A DNA stretch of 64,000 bases from Euborellia annulipes (taxonomy: Eukaryota > Arthropoda > Insecta > Dermaptera > Anisolabididae), in the NCBI GenBank assembly GCA_023213315.1, contig JAKCPI010007942.1:35089-99088 (forward strand), read 5' to 3'. Positions 48,201 through 57,420 of this stretch are shown piece after piece. How positions within the stretch are numbered: the first letter of the stretch is position 1; each line of letters opens with the position of its first letter. The position numbers and the translations under genes are program-made. The notes below the pieces were generated by a model. It ran no database searches, was not told where the DNA came from, and worked only from the letters and a program-made list of their open reading frames with translations.

Positions 48201-51200
48201 AACTATGGACAGACGAATTGTTTTTGCACAAAAATCAATGTGTGTCCAATGTTACCCCGTTATAGGATTTACTTTGCCAGTAACATTTAATTTTTTTTCT
48301 AAAATCAATAATTTTCTCTTAAAATATGCTGTAAACAGATTCAGTGCATTATAATTAATATTGAGTGAATAAATGTTTTGTTGTAATGATGCTGTTTACG
48401 TTTGACTAATAAAAATTGTAAGTTGCCCCATTTTACGATTCAAAAATGTTCTTTCTTTCGTGTAAAAAAAAACCCGCGGACTAGTGTAGCATTAGATTAT
48501 ATTTATTTTATTATTTAAATTTATTTTATTTTTTTTAGCAATCCGACGAAGCAGCAAAAATTGCAAAGCCTTTTGAACCTATTCCAATGCCATATAGTCC
48601 ATTAAATAAGAAACCAGAAGCAAAAGAAAAAAGGAAATCTAAAGAAAAGAAAAAGAAGAAATCGGAACGTCAACAAGCTGTTGAAAAATCTGAATGTCAA
48701 AAAAGAAAATCAAAATGAGGTATTTTGAATTTTGAATGGTGTTTTTAAACGTGGTCAATAAATATTAAATGTGTTTTTGTTTTCTTTCAAATTGTAGCAA
48801 AGTAAAACGTCTCTGCTCCTAAAGAGGGAGCCGCCCCCACCTTTATCCAAAGATGGTGACGTAGCTTGGAAACCACACCTCACTTGTATTCTAAGACGAA
48901 AAGCGGGCCTCGTCTTTGCCACTCTCACTGAAAATGCTCTCAATCAGGAATTGTATGGCAAAGCACTTGGCTATATAAAATGTTTATTGTCGTTTTGTGA
49001 AGACCCCGATGGCTTCGAGGCTATAAATGATGTCCGCAGTTATCTCCTTGGACGTGCTGGAGACTGCTATTGCATGACTGCAAAGATTTGGCCAAATATA
49101 GAAAAACACCAAAAGGATGTTATCGATACTTATTCTTCTAATTTAATACCTGAACTTGGAATTTCAACTGATAATAGTCGTAAGTTTTTATTTTTTTTTT
49201 AATGCTTTTATTTAATTTAGTTTTTTTTTATTATTATACGGCTAATGAGCAAGTGTTTTATCGCAATCGTCACTTAGATAGAGCTTTTCAATAAGGGCGG
49301 GTTGGTGGCAGCCTGTGGTGGACATTTTCATTATTCATATTCCCTGATGCCAAATCTCCCTGGCAGGTTACACGATACGCAGCACGATTAAAAATAATAA
49401 AACTTTATTATCAAAATGAGTGCACACGTTGCGGCCATTTTACGGCAGTGGCCTTTCAAAGTCGACTCTCCAAATTGACCAGTAAACAAAAGTTCGGTAA
49501 GCAATCAGACAACACAGTTTGGTTCGGATTTTCGGCATTCGTCCGTACTTTTTCGAAAACGAGATTGATGAGGCCTTCAACATCAGCAGCGAGCGCTTCA
49601 GAAAACTCAATGAAAACAAATTTCTTTTGGACGATATGAACATGAATGGCATTTGGTTCCAGCAGGATGGCGTTACGTGTCATATAGCGAAAACCATAAT
49701 GGACATTCTGCATGAACAATTTGAGAATAAGGTTATGGTGACATTAATTGGCCCCAAAGGTCGTGCGATTTGACCCCGCTAGGCCTTTTCTTGTGGGGTT
49801 TACTGAAATTGCAATCCACCGATGCCCTTAAAGTCAACATAACACAAGCCATCATTCAAAATCAGCCAGGTCTAAGCGACAGAGTCATTAGAAATTTGAC
49901 TTCTCGGAATCGTGCCACGGTGCCAAGCCGCAGCGGATGCCATATTCCATACATTATGGCATATATTGGCCTTATCCCTTTGGGGGTCGGCAAAATTAAT
50001 TTATAAAGAAATGAGACCGAGAGAAAATCAAGCTCTCGGCCTGACGCTTGATAAGGTGAAAAAAGGCTGACATAAAGGAAAATAAGAAGTGCTCGACTCG
50101 GGTAACTCGTGGTCGCCATCCATGTACTCACTAGAAATGTGCCCCTGAGTGAACATAATGGCATATATGGCTCTTTCAAATAAAAAAAGAATTTCGTTAG
50201 TGGCTCACACAGAGCTTGTTTTATTCCATTTCAACATCGACCCGCCCTTATTGGAAACCCTGAACATTGATAGTCCTGGGAAGTGAAATGACGATTAATT
50301 TATAACAAGATATAAACTTTCGACCGTTGGTTTTGTAAATTACAATTAAATATACAAATTTAAACACTAGGTTATTTGTTTCAAAGGTTTTATTAATTAA
50401 AAATTAACGTATTTCGACAATTCCTTGTCATCATCATTAGAATGTAATCACTTCTGATGATGACAAGGAATTGTCGAAATACGTTAATTTTTAATTAATA
50501 AAACCTTTGAAACAAATAACCTAGTGTTTAAATTTGTATATTTAATTGACGATTAATTTGTTTATTAATGATTTTGAATATACATGGTAGTAGCTAATGC
50601 ACCCATATAATAATAACTTTTTTTTTTTTAATTTCAGCTGAGCCTTTGCCAACACATTTCGAAGGTCCTGAACAATTATTCGAGTGCAGTTTGAAATTAT
50701 ATTCTCAAGCTATTCATCTAATAACTTCATCTAATGAACCTCAGTACAGTTCTTTGATGAAACGCCTTGGAAATGTTCATAATGAATTCGGAACTTATTT
50801 TATGAACAAAGTCAATGAACAAGATGAACAAAATAAAGATCTTTGCGAGGCTCTTTTTAGTAAATCGCAACAACATTTTGACTCTGGAATTCAGGTATTT
50901 CAATTCTTCATTCTGTTGAAATTAAGGTTGTACGGACATTAAGGCATTTATCAAGATTAAAATCTAATTTTTTGAAGCAGAACTGACTAAGGGTTATCGT
51001 GTAAATAATTAATAAAACAAATGGAATTCAGCATGTAGCCTATAGAGGAATGTAGACGAAACGCTTACATAACGAATTATCAATTAACTTTCGTGGAATA
51101 CTTTAAAAATAAAATCAAAATTTTCTGACGAAGGTTTTTAAAAATATTTTAAAAAAGAGACAAAAATTCACGAAAATGTCAGTCGGTCATATTTAAAAAT

Positions 51201-53939
51201 AAGTAAGTCACGTGACTAACGTAAGACCAGTGCGGCAACGACGCTTAAAATAACGTGTTTCACGCTTTCACTTGCATATTTTTTTTTTTTTTTAATTTAC
51301 GATATTTTTTCTCGCAAATCTCCTATTGTGTCTAAAATGATTTGCATTACTCATTTTAATATTATAAATAAAATACAACTGAACACCAAGATCAACATAA
51401 ACAGCTGTTAAATGCGATGTTGCCAGATCTATATTATGTGAAAAAATACCTGAGTCAAAAGTCATTTATTTATTATTTTCGGTAATTAAATTATTAAATA
51501 ATATTGAATAATAGAACGTGGCTGTAGCTGATATGTTTAATAAGAAAGAGGATAGCCCTTGACCCGTGGTTCAGAGAGAAGACACTAGCTTCTCGCGCCG
51601 GAGTCCCGGGTTCGCCTCCCGTTCTAGGCGAGAAAAATTTATTTCATTTGATTTGACTACAAATCATTTGAAATAAATAAGGATGGGGGTCTAAATGGCC
51701 TTAGATTCCGAAAAAGAACTTAAAAAAAAAAGGATGCAGCCAAATAATTGAGCCTCGATTTAGTAATAAACACTCTTTATTGGGACGTTTCGGCTGGGAT
51801 CAACCACCCTGACATCTTCAGCCTTCAAAGAGCATATTTACATATATATAAAATTTAAATATGCTCTTTGAAGGCTGAAGATGGCAGTTTGATCCCAGCC
51901 GAAACGTTTCAATAAAGAGTGTTTATTACCAAATAGATGCTCAATTATTTGGCTGCATCCTCTTTCCTATTAAACAAATTAAATTATTAACTTAATCCTA
52001 TTTTAAATTATGATATGTCACGACTAAATTATAATAATGAATTAATGCATTCAAATTTTTAATTTTATATAAAAATAAATATAGATTCTATTATGACTTA
52101 CGGGGTAGTGTCCGACCAACCTTAAATAGAAAATTAATTTTATGTTATGTTTTCTTTTGTAGATCTTTGAACGGACCCGCGATTTAGTCAATTTAGCGCT
52201 CCTCTATGCAAATAGTGGACGTTTGTTACGTGTCCGGGCTTTCCATTTATCGCAAAATAACGAAAAACAACTCTACCAAAAAGCAATTGCCTGTTATAAT
52301 AAAGCGTTGGCTAATCTGGGCTCTAGAGAACCTCATTCTATAATTTGGGATTCCGTTAACTGGGAGCTCTCTAGCACTCTATTCAATTTGGCCACTCTGA
52401 TGCAAGACTATCCAAATGCTCTCAATGCAAAGGTATGAAGACAGATAAATGTTTCGGGCTGCCTTATGCCATGGTTGATGTTTTTTTTTTTTTTTTAGGG
52501 TCAAGATGAAGCCGAGCGTGAAGTGGCGGAATTGTTACAACGTGCTCTCAAACATTGTGATCCAGACACTCCAGGGCCTCGGCAGCCAGTGTATCAGTTT
52601 CGCGTGGCCACTCTACATCACCGTCTTGGGTCATTATATCACCACACTTATAGAAATTTAAACGATGACACGCGCAAGAAAAACACCTCGAAGATGGCAA
52701 TCATGCATTATGAAAAGGCTTATAACATGTTCACTTCCCTTGAACAACCTGCGTTCGCTTTACGCGTTCTCCTTGAACACCTAGCTCTAAGGGAGTCACA
52801 AGCCTCAAGTGAGTCTTTTACTATTTATTTTCGATTGACAGGGGTCTCTCTGAGTCTGTTTGTTCTGTTATCAAGAACTTAAAGATTTTAATTTCGATTG
52901 CCGACGTTTCGGATGCAAATCGCGTCCTTCCTCAGGACAATCTGTAGTTAGTAAAATACAGATGGAATACTAACTACCGATTTTCCTGAGGAAAGATGCG
53001 ATTTGCTTCAGAAACGTCGGCAATCGAAATTAAAATTAGATAAAGATTGATTAAATTTTTGACTGATTTCTTTCCTGGCGTAACCTTTTACAAATCTATT
53101 AATAATTTTATTTTTATTAAGAAAATAACAAAAATGGATCTTTTTTCGGTTAATCAATTCTAGATTGGAATTATCTTCGGACTATTTTATTTTTATGACA
53201 ATATTTTTTTCCTCTTCTATCCTGACTATCCTGTAAATAGAAGATTTTTCTCTTTGATTTGTTCTTTTAATCCACCCTGGCCTAGTAATAATAAGAATAT
53301 TCCATTTTCTCTTTTTTAGATGTCACTGGTACGGGGATGAAATTTAAATACTGGACAGCGAGCTTAGAGGTCCTCTCACACGCCATTCCAGTGCTTATTT
53401 ATATTGAAAATAATTCTTCAACTTCACGAAAAGATTTTTCAAATTCAAATGAAATTAAAGAAAGCCAAGAAGTAACCGAATTTATTGATCTCTTAAAAGG
53501 AAGACTGGAATTGTTACTTAAAACTCTTGTTAAACAATACAGGTCTTTCAACACTGAAGAGTAAGTTTTTTTTTTTTTAATTTCATGATACGAGTGGAGA
53601 AAACGGGTCCTGTGATTTTATTAAGGGGGTCCAGGAGCGACGCGTCGCGACGTCTAAACGTACTTTAAAAAAAATAGACTATTATAAGTAATTTTTCAAT
53701 GCGGTTTTTTTTAAATGAATTAAATTCATAAGAGATTATTGGGACATCGAGCTATAATTTTTTTAATGACTTATTAAAAAATTATCGTAATTAATTTTTT
53801 ACTTTCTCTTACCTATGTATATATAGTAATATATATATAGAGAGAAATATTGGATTCATGTCAAAAATTCGATGTCGAGATTTTGATGGATCTTCACGTT
53901 TTGAGGTCCCCTGAATCCAAAAGTAGTTTTCGCGACATG

Positions 53940-53973
<34 letters not shown>

Positions 53974-56434
53974 GTGTCTGTGAACAAAATATCTCAAGAA
54001 CGAAAAGAGCCAGGAGGTTGAAATTTTATATTTAAGTTAGGCACTCCCATGGGACGTGACACGAAGCTTTTGAACAAAATCGACCAAAAAGTACTAGTAC
54101 TTTACTGATTCACTTTTTCAGTTTTTTTCGATTTTCTCAAAATTTGCTCCAACGATTTTTTTTAAATTCAAAAATCAATTATTTTTTAGATTCTCTATAA
54201 AATGTATATTCTCATTTTGTGATTGAAATCTTCTGAAGACCACTTTACTCTTGTATTTCATAAGGAAGGATAGGAGAAATGGTTGCCATGGTAACAAAAT
54301 ATAAATATTTTCCCATACTTATAAATTTTACATCTTGAATTCAATTGTACCCTACTGTCGGAAAATAAATACATGTCGACACAAAAAATCTGATGTGACA
54401 AGCACAGTACACAACTTTCGATTACCGAAGGTAAGAGAAAGTTGTGTGCTGTGCGCCAGTCACACCAGATTTTTGTTATCAAGCAAATACAAAAAAACAA
54501 TCTGTCCGAATAATCTTTAATTTTTTTTTTAATTTAAAAATGAATTTATTGTTATTATTAATCACATATTAATTAAGAAATTTTTAAAATAAGCTTAGAT
54601 GATTTATTTAAAAAATCAACTGTCAAATTAGTTCAGCATTCTTGCAATAGATGGCAGGCTAGTCTACTAGCCAATATAGTATTAGCCTATATCTGGCCTA
54701 TATTTATATATTTTTATGCTTTTATAAAAGATACATAATATTTATAAAGTATTTATTGTTAAAAGATCAATGCAAATTAACCAAATGCATTAAATATTAT
54801 TAGCTAACATTCTGACATCTCTTGGCAAATTTTTGAATTACTTGATTTTTTGGGCATACTTTTATGACACACAACGCCATTTTAGCGGGAAAAACACGCG
54901 TAACACCTTCGCTCCCGTAGACCCTTTAGTCAACTCTCTTCATATGGGTCATTCTACACAAATGGCTGTTTTTTTTTCTTTAAAAATCATTCTTTTTCCC
55001 ATTCACACAGTCTTTTCAGCAACTTAGGCCCTTTAAGTCTTGTCGATATCCGTTATTTGTAAATATATCTATTGGGGGTCCAGGTATTCTTATTTAAGCC
55101 ATTTGGTATCCACATGGCTTAAATAAAATCAGACTGTCTGGGGTCCGAACCCTCGACCCTTGGTATACAAGGCAGGCGCGCTACCATCTACACCAAGCCC
55201 GAGGGCACGAAAATAAGTTAACTTGGGGTAATTGCAAATAATTCAGTGACTAACAAACATATTGACTTTGTTTTAAATATCAGTTAATAGAAAAAGTTAA
55301 TAATTATTGGGCACACATGATAAATATTGATATTTAATGAAAATATTTGTCTTTTTTAACTTCAAAAAGTCAGTCCCCTGGGATGTACTTGCTCAATAAA
55401 TGAACATTTAAATGCAAATTATTTTTTTTATTTTAAAATATTCAATTTATTTCATTATTATCCACATCGATATAATCTAAGATACTGTATCAAGCATTGT
55501 TAAGTCATAAATTTTGATTTTAAATAAATTTACATTATTTTTAACTTTGCCCACCAACCATAGGTTAGGCAGGGAAAGTTAATGTAATCGTAAAAAAAAA
55601 TCGAAATTTTTCTGAAGCTGCCAAAATGCGTTGTGAGGTCCCCTGAATCCATTTAAGTAGTTTTTGGAATGATGTCTGTGTGTGTGTGTGTGTGTGTGTG
55701 TCTGTGGTAATTTTTTTCGTCAACGAAATCTCAAAAACTATTCATCCAATTGTTTTGAAATTTTGCACACATAAACTAGAGGTAGAGGCCAAGAACTGAA
55801 AAGCTTTTGGTAAACATCGGACCATTAGGGGGCGCTCTAGAGGGGGAGGGGGGGGGCCAATATTTTTTTCTTTCATAACCTATAATTTTTTTTTTATATT
55901 CAGAAACTAGACTTTCTCCCGAGTAAAATGATATATAATATTTGTATCCTTATTTGTCATAAATTTGTTAAAAAATCATTTAAATTCGAAAATTGTGTAT
56001 AGCAACAGAGCAAAATTAAAACAAATAAACAAACGAGTTGCGTTATTTCTTTGAATATCGGTGGGCAAAGTTGTGCGCTCGGCTTAGTTCGACCCTTTAT
56101 TTTTAATTTCAAAGTCGCGTACCTCGATCCGAGTGTCAGTCCCCTGGCTTATGTTAAATTTGAAAATTTCTGATATTATAGGCCTACACTGTTGATAATA
56201 ATAAATAATTATATGTTTTACGTCACGACAATTTAAATCAATTTTTTTTTTGTTTTCAGAATGCTGTCCAAAGCTGACTTTTATAAGGATTTGTACACCT
56301 CAAGCCTTAGATGTGACGACACTCGCAAATTACGTATTCTTATTGAGATTTTAGAAAAAAATCCAAAAATTATTTTAAAGAGAGAGAAAATATTTCCATT
56401 TTTGTTAAAAATATTTATATATTTTATAGTGTAA
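33297..56434 (+). CDS. EDRF1: EDRF1 orthologue (erythroid differentiation-related factor 1)
   Basis: Conserved animal protein; the human member promotes erythroid gene expression, and in arthropods its role is unknown. Coding exons: 33297-33971, 35626-36073, 37310-37576, 45827-46122, 48539-48719, 48798-49179, 50638-50894, 52163-52432, 52499-52808, 53320-53560, 56260-56434. About 1,166 residues against about 1,200 in vertebrates. Recognised blocks: LPPSNWLSCSAQ, VDVVSDAENIKKLLKLPYSK, WTFEDIQMLIGTDMPIFGG, PINVLTGLDYWLDNLMCNVP, GHTYWLF, IVKLYDLTSLC, and IIWDSVNWELSSTLFNLATL in the helical TPR-like C-terminal half. The start has a charged EKE-rich stretch that is not conserved in family members I know. 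All phases close except exon 5, where a stop (TGA 48716-48718) arises from one apparent extra base in an A-rich run. Introns carry the LINE, mariner, hAT and ribozyme foldbacks. AATAAA at 56808-56813. Confidence 0.93.
34010..34330 (+). repeat. Degenerate tandem repeat, about 120-bp unit
   Basis: Three related units share ACATCGACTTGGGGAGGCAG, GAGGCCCC and GTCAACCTAAA, with A/C-rich filler. GC content is higher than its surroundings. It runs straight into the ribozyme-like motif at 34334. Confidence 0.6.
34334..34367 (+). ncRNA. Decayed hammerhead after a tandem repeat
   Basis: TTGAAAA (expected CTGANGA), GGCTCC AAAA GGAGAGCC stem II, GAAACGTC; stem I ACTC/GAGT. Core changes at C3 and G8 should abolish cleavage. 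Confidence 0.45.
34437..34560 (-). repeat. SINE-A head fragment
   Basis: Antisense head: TTGGTATCCAAATGGC, GGGATCCGAACCCTCGACCC, ACCAACTACGCCAAGCCCG. Confidence 0.7.
34690..34822 (+). repeat. SINE-A 3' fragment
   Basis: ACCAAATGGTATAAATAAA, GCCTGTACTCAAAATG, TATGGCCTAAGATGCCG, A-run. Confidence 0.6.
35215..35467. repeat. Foldback repeat, arms about 100 bp
   Basis: GCTTTTATTTAAGTTGAACT at the left is mirrored by AGTTCAATTTAAATAAAAGC at the right; loop at about 35330-35360. Next to it at 35515-35560 (minus) lies a hammerhead-like CTGAAGA...ATC-GAAA remnant without a cleavage triplet. Confidence 0.6.
36154..36194 (-). ncRNA. Single hammerhead core, weak stem II
   Basis: Minus strand CTGAAGA-TA-GAC...GTC-C-GAAACGTC, stem I GG/TCC-like. 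No inverted partner. Confidence 0.45.
36359..36390 (-). ncRNA. Hammerhead ribozyme core, G-U stem III
   Basis: Minus strand CTGAGGA-T-GGTCTC GACC GAGACC-GAAATGTC. Stem III has U opposite G. Stem I AGCT/AGCT. Confidence 0.7.
36606..36637 (+). ncRNA. Hammerhead ribozyme core (family B, copy 2 right)
   Basis: CTGAGGA-T-GGTCTC GACC GAGACC-GAAACGTC. Stem I is short because the 5' strand reads TACT. Confidence 0.7.
36881..36913 (-). ncRNA. Variant hammerhead core (TTGAGGA)
   Basis: Minus strand TTGAGGA-A-AGGGGC...GCATCC-GAAACGTC; C3 changed to T, probably weak or dead. Confidence 0.5.
37155..37187 (+). ncRNA. Variant hammerhead core (CCGAGGA)
   Basis: CCGAGGA-A-GGGGGC GATTA GCACCC-GAAACGTC; stem I GTC/GAC. 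U4 changed to C. Confidence 0.5.
38197..38229 (-). ncRNA. Hammerhead ribozyme core (family J, left)
   Basis: Minus strand CTGAGGA-TGATGGCG...GTCTC-GAAACGTC. Stem II is poorly paired as read. Confidence 0.5.
38488..39200. mobile_element. Tc1/mariner-type MITE split by a hAT element
   Basis: After TA, CAGTGAGCGCCATAATTAAT; the body continues after the hAT insertion with AATGACCGAAAAGGTAAAAC and its inverted partner. Same family as 15760-16012 (shared AAAATCTGGTAC). Confidence 0.6.
38532..39088. mobile_element. hAT-Charlie-like element, perfect 8-bp duplication
   Basis: CAGCGTTTTCCAAAC / GTTTGGAAACCACTG ends, flanked by GTGTATAG (38524-38531, 39089-39096). Inner part non-coding with subterminal repeats. 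It interrupts the MITE 38488-39200. Confidence 0.85.
39452..40023 (+). repeat. Repeat family 1, left part of a copy split by the LINE
   Basis: Full 5' hairpin, GAGGTCCCCTGAATCCA, TG tract and AATGTTCCGTACTG; continues at 45027-45152 after the LINE insertion. The preceding 39385-39450 is a short tandem TTTTTGATTTTTGATA tract. Confidence 0.85.
40231..43500 (-). pseudogene. LINE ORF2: endonuclease-reverse transcriptase, two frameshifts
   Basis: Nicks target DNA and copies the LINE RNA. The N-terminal EEP endonuclease shows FWNCHGYNN, LGETW, LMLIGDFNARIGD and TSDHLPYEV. The reverse transcriptase shows GRATGVDGIPGDFYKN, VCVFPLFKKGD, SGFRKGRGCRDN, YAAFVDFKQAFDNVPH, GVLQGDSLS and FYADDLVLLAES. The C-terminal knuckle is CPLCNLDAMEDLDHILYEC. 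Reading is continuous from 43500 to about 41513, where one base missing in a CTCTCCCTCTC stretch moves it to a second frame (to 40649). A further slip in an A9 run at about 40668 restores a third frame that ends at 40231. Otherwise no stops, so the copy is young. Confidence 0.9.
43587..44396 (-). CDS. LINE ORF1: coiled-coil RNA-binding protein
   Basis: 269 residues. Residues about 60-125 are rich in K/E/L heptads (coiled coil; KEEINYLRANLERLERRE). Then RNRNLVINGVQE and FVNEDLSRDERAKRQKLL follow, which match the RRM and C-terminal domain layout of L1-type ORF1 proteins that coat the element's RNA as trimers. The frame is intact. Stop is 86 bp before the first ATG of ORF2. Family assignment by layout only. 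Confidence 0.85.
   Translation of the reverse strand: MGDKNKNTGEMSLLDKSSTRLDGFETSRRNSKTVRSPEEEATNKRPKTSEENANVEAMFATIIQALNDNKAEFKKDIQELGSQILEERKERERERLIWIEEMKTMKEEINYLRANLERLERRERNRNLVINGVQENSHKNDSEQIKDILVDILKIENVYPVDMRRLGQKRDNKIRPLLVTLNNLEERKKILRARTNLRGTKIFVNEDLSRDERAKRQKLLNKVREMRARGEKAYLRGDKIYLESTKEYIYLIVDPKDGDRFERMAGQKN
45027..45152 (+). repeat. Repeat family 1, right part of the split copy
   Basis: TGTTCCGTACTGTCGGGAAC through the terminal hairpin ending CACACCAGATTTTT. Together with 39452-40023 it gives one normal copy. Confidence 0.85.
45160..45800. repeat. Foldback, inner part of the 27503-28730 family
   Basis: TGATGGTGCTCTTAAATTC arms, TAA microsatellites and the centre ACATGGGCATAACTAGG / CCTAGATACGCCCATG around a C-run. 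Outer ends are missing. Ends about 30 bp before EDRF1 exon 4. Confidence 0.7.
46407..46664. mobile_element. hAT-type MITE with G/C-run core
   Basis: CAGGGGCGTATTTATGG / ATATACGCCCCTG, flanked by GACGGTTA (46399-46406, 46665-46672), perfect. Confidence 0.85.
46819..46866 (-). ncRNA. Hammerhead ribozyme, long stem III, GUU triplet
   Basis: Minus strand CTGATGA-T-GACTA TC TAGTC-GAAACTG, inner hairpin ATTTGTACAAAT, CAG-TT. Stem III ACUG/CAGU pairs directly, so this copy may fold as a monomer; cleavage after GUU is allowed by the NUH rule. Confidence 0.65.
47410..47650. repeat. Foldback MITE, arms about 75 bp
   Basis: AGGTCTAATTCCACTAGGTC / complement with GTGCTGCTGCCGTGCGAT and mirror inside. 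Possible 3-bp A/T duplication; superfamily not clear. Higher GC than flanks. Confidence 0.65.
47845..48064 (+). repeat. tRNA-like SINE-D
   Basis: GGCGATTAGCCGAGGGG resembles an A box, GAGTTCAAATCCACC a B box; then a 150-bp body and ACTGAGAAGAAGAAT end. Single copy in the window. Confidence 0.5.
49289..50253 (+). mobile_element. mariner-like element with decayed transposase
   Basis: Inverted termini CAATAAGGGCGGGT / ACCCGCCCTTATTG. Inside, GIWFQQDGVTCHIAKTIMDI (catalytic Asp block) is followed, after a frameshift at about 49765, by LTPLGLFLWG (second Asp mutated from the usual D) and SDRVIRNLTSR. The N-terminal half is largely deleted. It sits in EDRF1 intron 6. Confidence 0.8.
50343..50548. 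mobile_element. Foldback, family F, copy 2
   Basis: CAATTAAATATACAAATTTA / complement, TAGGTTATTTGTTTCAAAGG arms shared with 21180-21325. Right core 50454-50485 is the better one. Confidence 0.65.
50454..50485 (+). ncRNA. Hammerhead-like core, GAAAU variant (family F)
   Basis: CTGATGA-T-GACAA GGAA TTGTC-GAAAT-AC-GTT. A GU/GUU reading for stem III and cleavage triplet is possible but weak. Confidence 0.5.
51553..51730 (+). repeat. tRNA-derived SINE-B, copy 1
   Basis: GCCCTTGACCCGTGGTTCAG, B box GGGTTCGCCTCCC, GGCGAGAAAAATTTATTTC, TGGCCTTAGATTCCG, A-run. Second copy at 60178. Confidence 0.75.
51784..51821 (-). ncRNA. Hammerhead ribozyme core (family L, left)
   Basis: Minus strand CTGAAGA-T-GTCAGGG...CCCAGCC-GAAACGTC; stem I only GG/CC. 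Confidence 0.6.
51875..51908 (+). ncRNA. Hammerhead core (family L, right), GUU triplet
   Basis: CTGAAGA-T-GGC...GCC-GAAACGTT. Cleavage triplet GTT instead of GTC. Confidence 0.55.
52903..52935 (-). ncRNA. Hammerhead ribozyme core with 7-bp stem I
   Basis: Minus strand CTGAGGA-A-GGA-C-GC GATTT GC-A-TCC-GAAACGTC; stem I GATTGTC/GGCAATC. The extra base before stem II is A, not T. Confidence 0.7.
52986..53018 (+). ncRNA. Hammerhead ribozyme core (right, family I)
   Basis: CTGAGGA-AA-GATGC GATTT GCTTC-A-GAAACGTC; stem II partly decayed. Confidence 0.55.
53801..54475 (+). repeat. Repeat family 1, full copy
   Basis: Full length, with (TCTG) tract GTCTGTCTGTCTG and GTGAACAAAATATCTCAAG variant. 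Last EDRF1 intron. Confidence 0.85.
54975..55206 (-). repeat. SINE-A copy, nearly full
   Basis: Antisense: CATTCACACAGTCTTTTC, GTCCAGGTATTCTTATTT, GGGTCCGAACCCTCGACCC, ACCATCTACACCAAGCCCG. Confidence 0.75.
55541..56101 (+). repeat. Repeat family 2, copy 2
   Basis: AACTTTGCCCACCAACC...GGTTAGGCAGGGAAAGTT hairpin, TG tract, CCAAGAACTGAAAAGCTTTT, and end GGTGGGCAAAGTTGTGCGC. Compare 19433-19960. Confidence 0.8.
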
Positions 56435-56807
56435 CTTAAAAATTTAAATACATTTTATATGTCTTTTTAAATTTCAATTTACTTTTCTATAATGTGATTC
56501 TTTTGAAAAGGAAAGAGAGAGAAAAAAAAAGAAAGCCCTCCAAATTTATACTGAATTTTTCTTTTTCCTCTAATCACGTTATAGTTGTCTTTGTTTTGTT
56601 TAATTTTTAACAATTTACTAGTATTAACTTTATATACGGGTGTATATAAAAAAAAAACAACTATTTTTATATATGCAAACTAATATTTAAAAAAATTTTT
56701 TTTCTTCTTTTCGTTCACCACTTTGAAATTGAAAAGCTCAAATATCAAAATGGTTTGATTTTCAACTGATTTAATGGCTGTTCAATTATGGCTGTATTTA
56801 TGGAACA

Positions 56808-56813
56808 AATAAA
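56808..56813 (+). terminator. Candidate EDRF1 poly(A) signal
   Basis: AATAAA 374 bp after the EDRF1 stop codon, followed by a T-rich stretch. A second AATAAA lies about 12 bp further. Confidence 0.45.
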
Positions 56814-56936
56814 AGAATATTTGTTAAATAAATTCTTTTTTGTTTTTATTTAGGGCCTGCCACAATGGGAAAATCCAATCACCCATCCATCCATCCTTGA
56901 ACTATCCAAAAGATCCTTAATTATAAAACGGAAATT

Positions 56937-57420
56937 CGATGTCGAGATTTTGTCGGATATACACGTTTTGAGATCCCTAAATCCAAAAAATCTGGTGTGA
57001 CTGTCGCACAGCACACAACTTTCTCTTAACTTCGGAAATCGAAAGTTGTGTTCTGTGCTTATCACACCAGATTTTTCGTGTCGACATATATTTAGTTCCC
57101 GACAGAATGGAACTTTTGAATGCAAATGTAAAATTTATAAGTATGGGAAAATATTTATATTTTGTTACCATGGCAACCATTTCTCCTATCTTTTCTATGA
57201 AGCACAAGAGTAAAGTGGTGCTTCAGAAGATTTCACTGGCAAAATGAGAATATACATTTTAAAGAGCATCTAAAAAATAATTGATTTTTGAATTAAAAAA
57301 AAAATCGTTGGAGCAAATTTTGAGAAAATCAAAAAAACTGAAAAGGTGCATCAGTAAAGTACTAGTACTCTTTGGTCGATTTTGATTAAAAGCTTATTTT
57401 CACGGTCCAGGAGGAGGAGT
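56937..57420 (-). repeat. Repeat family 1, rearranged copy
   Basis: Minus-strand 3' two thirds (hairpin to CAAATTTTGAGAAAATC) joined at about 56990 to a plus-strand piece of the 5' part (AAATTCGATGTCGAGATTTT). The join points inward, so an inversion or a template switch has occurred. Confidence 0.65.

Larger units (their letters stand above)
51536..51975. mobile_element. Hammerhead-bearing foldback element, family L, invaded by SINE-B
   Basis: Tag GGATGCAGCCAAATAATTGAG on the left, GGCTGCATCCTCTTTCCTAT on the right. SINE-B is inserted in the left outer arm with an AGGAT-like duplication. The same tag without ribozyme recurs at 10600-10640. Confidence 0.75.
52881..53040. mobile_element. Hammerhead-bearing foldback element, family I, copy 2
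   Basis: Short palindrome TTTTAATTTCGATTGCCGAC / complement with both ribozymes and a 50-bp centre. It lies 72 bp after the donor site of EDRF1 exon 9. Confidence 0.75.

Noticed and set aside
48166..48354. Short plus-strand frame in EDRF1 intron 4
   Set aside because: No similarity to EDRF1, and the flanking exons join in phase without it.
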